Assembly: GCF_000192795.1 (NCBI RefSeq)
Contig: NW_007360632.1
Coordinates: forward strand, 4,029 to 68,028
Reading direction: 5' to 3'
From: Vavraia culicis subsp. floridensis
Lineage: Eukaryota; Microsporidia; Pleistophoridae
Length of the DNA: 64,000 nucleotides
This document shows, piece by piece, positions 61,960 to 64,000 of this stretch (its first letter is position 1; every line of letters begins with the position of its first letter). The position numbers and the translations under genes are program-made. The notes beneath the pieces were generated by a model. That model did not search any database. It saw only the letters and a program-made list of their open reading frames with translations, and had not been told where the DNA came from.

Positions 61960-64000
61960 GAATTCCTTGCAGGATGGGGGAAAATATTAAATGAATGATG
62001 AAAATGTAATTGCAATCCTTTTATGGGCGTAGCTGTACGAGTGATGGTACAATTTGAGGACTCATGAACTGCAAGATGATGTTGATGAACAAACAAACTT
62101 TGTAAATGTGATTATTTGGATGTGTAAGGCTTCATAATATGAAAAAGTGCTGAGTAAGTTCAGTTTGTTATACAAATCAAAAATAAATACCTATAACATG
62201 GTAAAGTAGGATAAGATGTGCTTATTTAACGAGAGTAAATATTTAATACCGATGTAAATTAAATTAAATCCTTCTCGTTCATACAGAATATCATAACATT
62301 CAGTACGACCTAATATAATTTTTTATATTTGTTGATCATTGCTCTTGATTTATTTTATGAATTCTCATTTATCTTTATAAAGGAAAATGATCGTAGATAT
62401 GGAAAAGAAAGGAAAGAAACTTAGCTGCAGCATTATACAGGTTTACACTACAGATTATGCCATTAAATGAATAAAATAACCATATATACGTAATTATGGT
62501 GCAAGGTAGAATTAGAGAATACTTAGAACCACGAATTATACAACACTGACCACCGCTGTGTATAAACACATTAATACAAAGTACGGAGTGAGATGCTTGT
62601 GCGTACATTTTGATGATCATAAAACAATTAATTTAAAAAATAATTAAATAATCCGTGTTGTGTTACTTACAGCTGTGCTACGGGCATAAAATGTACAAAA
62701 AAATGAAAAATTGTAAAATATTGTTTAGCGTCATGAAAATACCGGTACTAAGGCTAAAAGTAAATGTACGAGTGCAATGCCTCCATCATATAACCGTCAT
62801 TATTTCTTAACTGATATGATACCAACAATAAGCGATAAAAATTATAAAAACAAATCGATAGACGGCTTAAAAGCCAGAGAAGCGGAACTCATGAGGCACA
62901 CGTCCTCAGATAGAACTGATAATGATATAACCACGACGTCATTATGAAAGGAAACCATACCAACCAATAAAAGTACAATAATTATTCCGGAAGGCGCTGC
63001 TGTACAATATTTTTGCGCCAGAACGGTTAGCTCTATCAAAAGAACCAGTTGCTATATTCTTCTTATCAGGCATACCCACTATCTGGAGTAACTTGAGAAT
63101 CTTATCACAGGCACAAAGATGTGATCAGAAAATTTAAACGATGGTGACTGTAGATCACAACATGCCATCGTAAAATTACGTACCGCAACGTGTAATGTGG
63201 GCGATTGATTTAGTTTGTGATCCAGAGAGCGCCTCACAGCATTCAAATTGGTATTGCATACTAATGTTGGAAAGATGAAGCGGCAAGAAATAACACAAAT
63301 AAATAATTTTATGTGCAGCGACTCCATCCGATCAAAACATTTGCGTTAGTTCGTAGGCTTTTGCCGTTGAAAACAGGATGCGCCCACGATTACGAACAAG
63401 TACATGTGCGTGCAGAAATCAGTACTAAGGTATGAACACTATCACTGAGACAAATTCTTTAAACTTGCACAATGGTGTTTTCAGATCCCTACCTCCAGCC
63501 AGGAAAGTCTCCAGCAAATATTTTAGCAAATTAACACTGGTACGTTATTTAATCAAGATTATTATTTTGTACTACATTCAGAGCATCCGGGCTGGTTATT
63601 TAATTCTTACATGTTCATAAGCAGCCTTGCATCCCATCGATCAGAGAAGGAGCAATGAGGAGCAGTTGATGTGTGATAGATAAAAGATTCGTAGTAAAAA
63701 ATTACAGCTCGTTGAAAAGAATAAATGTTTATACCACTCTTCTGTCGGATAAAGAACTTCCTGAGCTCTTTAATTCTGCCTAATCTCATTCACCACGAAT
63801 TCAGATTCAAACCAAATTCAACAAATGTTAGTCACAGCCTTGCATTCACACTGCGATGTACTGGTGAGGTAACAGTATCGCCAAAAATAAAACGATGTGT
63901 TGTTCGATAGGTCGGTGAAACATGCGCAATTGCTGCTAACCGTAAATAAAACCGCTAAAAATAGTAATTTATGATTAGAACAGTTGGTACTGCGTTTAGC
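61960..64000. other. Gene-free AT-rich stretch
   Basis: No supported gene. Open frames of 60-80 codons at 62375, 62842 and 63079 (minus) and at 63432 and 63725 (plus) lack motifs and start signals. Confidence 0.5.

Overview
The window looks like nuclear DNA of a microsporidian (spore-forming, fungus-related intracellular parasite). Three things suggest this. Conserved proteins resemble the yeast versions but are divergent. There are two eukaryotic tRNA genes with internal boxes and oligo-T ends. Most start codons are preceded within about 12 bases by a CCC run, a start signal known in microsporidia. Spacing is wide for the group: about 20 protein genes in 64 kb, AT-rich gaps of 0.5 to 6 kb, and many short tandem repeats. 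That fits a large-genome lineage such as Trachipleistophora/Vavraia, but the species is an inference.

Layout. 1-2690: no recognised gene. 2691-8759: forkhead-type transcription factor, glucosamine-6-phosphate acetyltransferase GNA1, U3 snoRNP protein UTP15. 9505-16657: APC/C subunit CDC27, tRNA-Met, an Ask1-like DASH protein, a Sel1-repeat protein. 17363-20433: the U2 snRNP HEAT-repeat protein Hsh155/SF3B1, split into two frames at an A8 run. 20434-26388: gene-poor, with minisatellites. 26389-38462: Cyc8-like TPR protein, tRNA-Ile, DNA polymerase kappa, SmF, an unknown two-helix membrane protein, cyclophilin. 39142-49624: a Ser/Lys-rich protein with possible PH and PB1 folds, a GPN-loop GTPase, Mtr4 helicase, and a BolA-like gene that seems to carry a very short intron. 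51282-61959: a chitin-deacetylase-like protein lacking metal ligands, a small membrane protein, CTP synthase, long-chain acyl-CoA synthetase. 61960-64000: no recognised gene.

Themes. RNA processing is well represented (Hsh155, SmF, Mtr4, Utp15). The first two imply a working spliceosome, and the BolA gene would be a substrate for it. GNA1, the deacetylase-like protein and possibly the Sel1 protein relate to chitin and the spore wall. CDC27 and the Ask1-like protein belong to mitosis. CTP synthase and acyl-CoA synthetase serve nucleotide and lipid supply. Many conserved enzymes carry long low-complexity insertions between intact catalytic blocks. Assignments come from reading motifs by eye; no database search was run.
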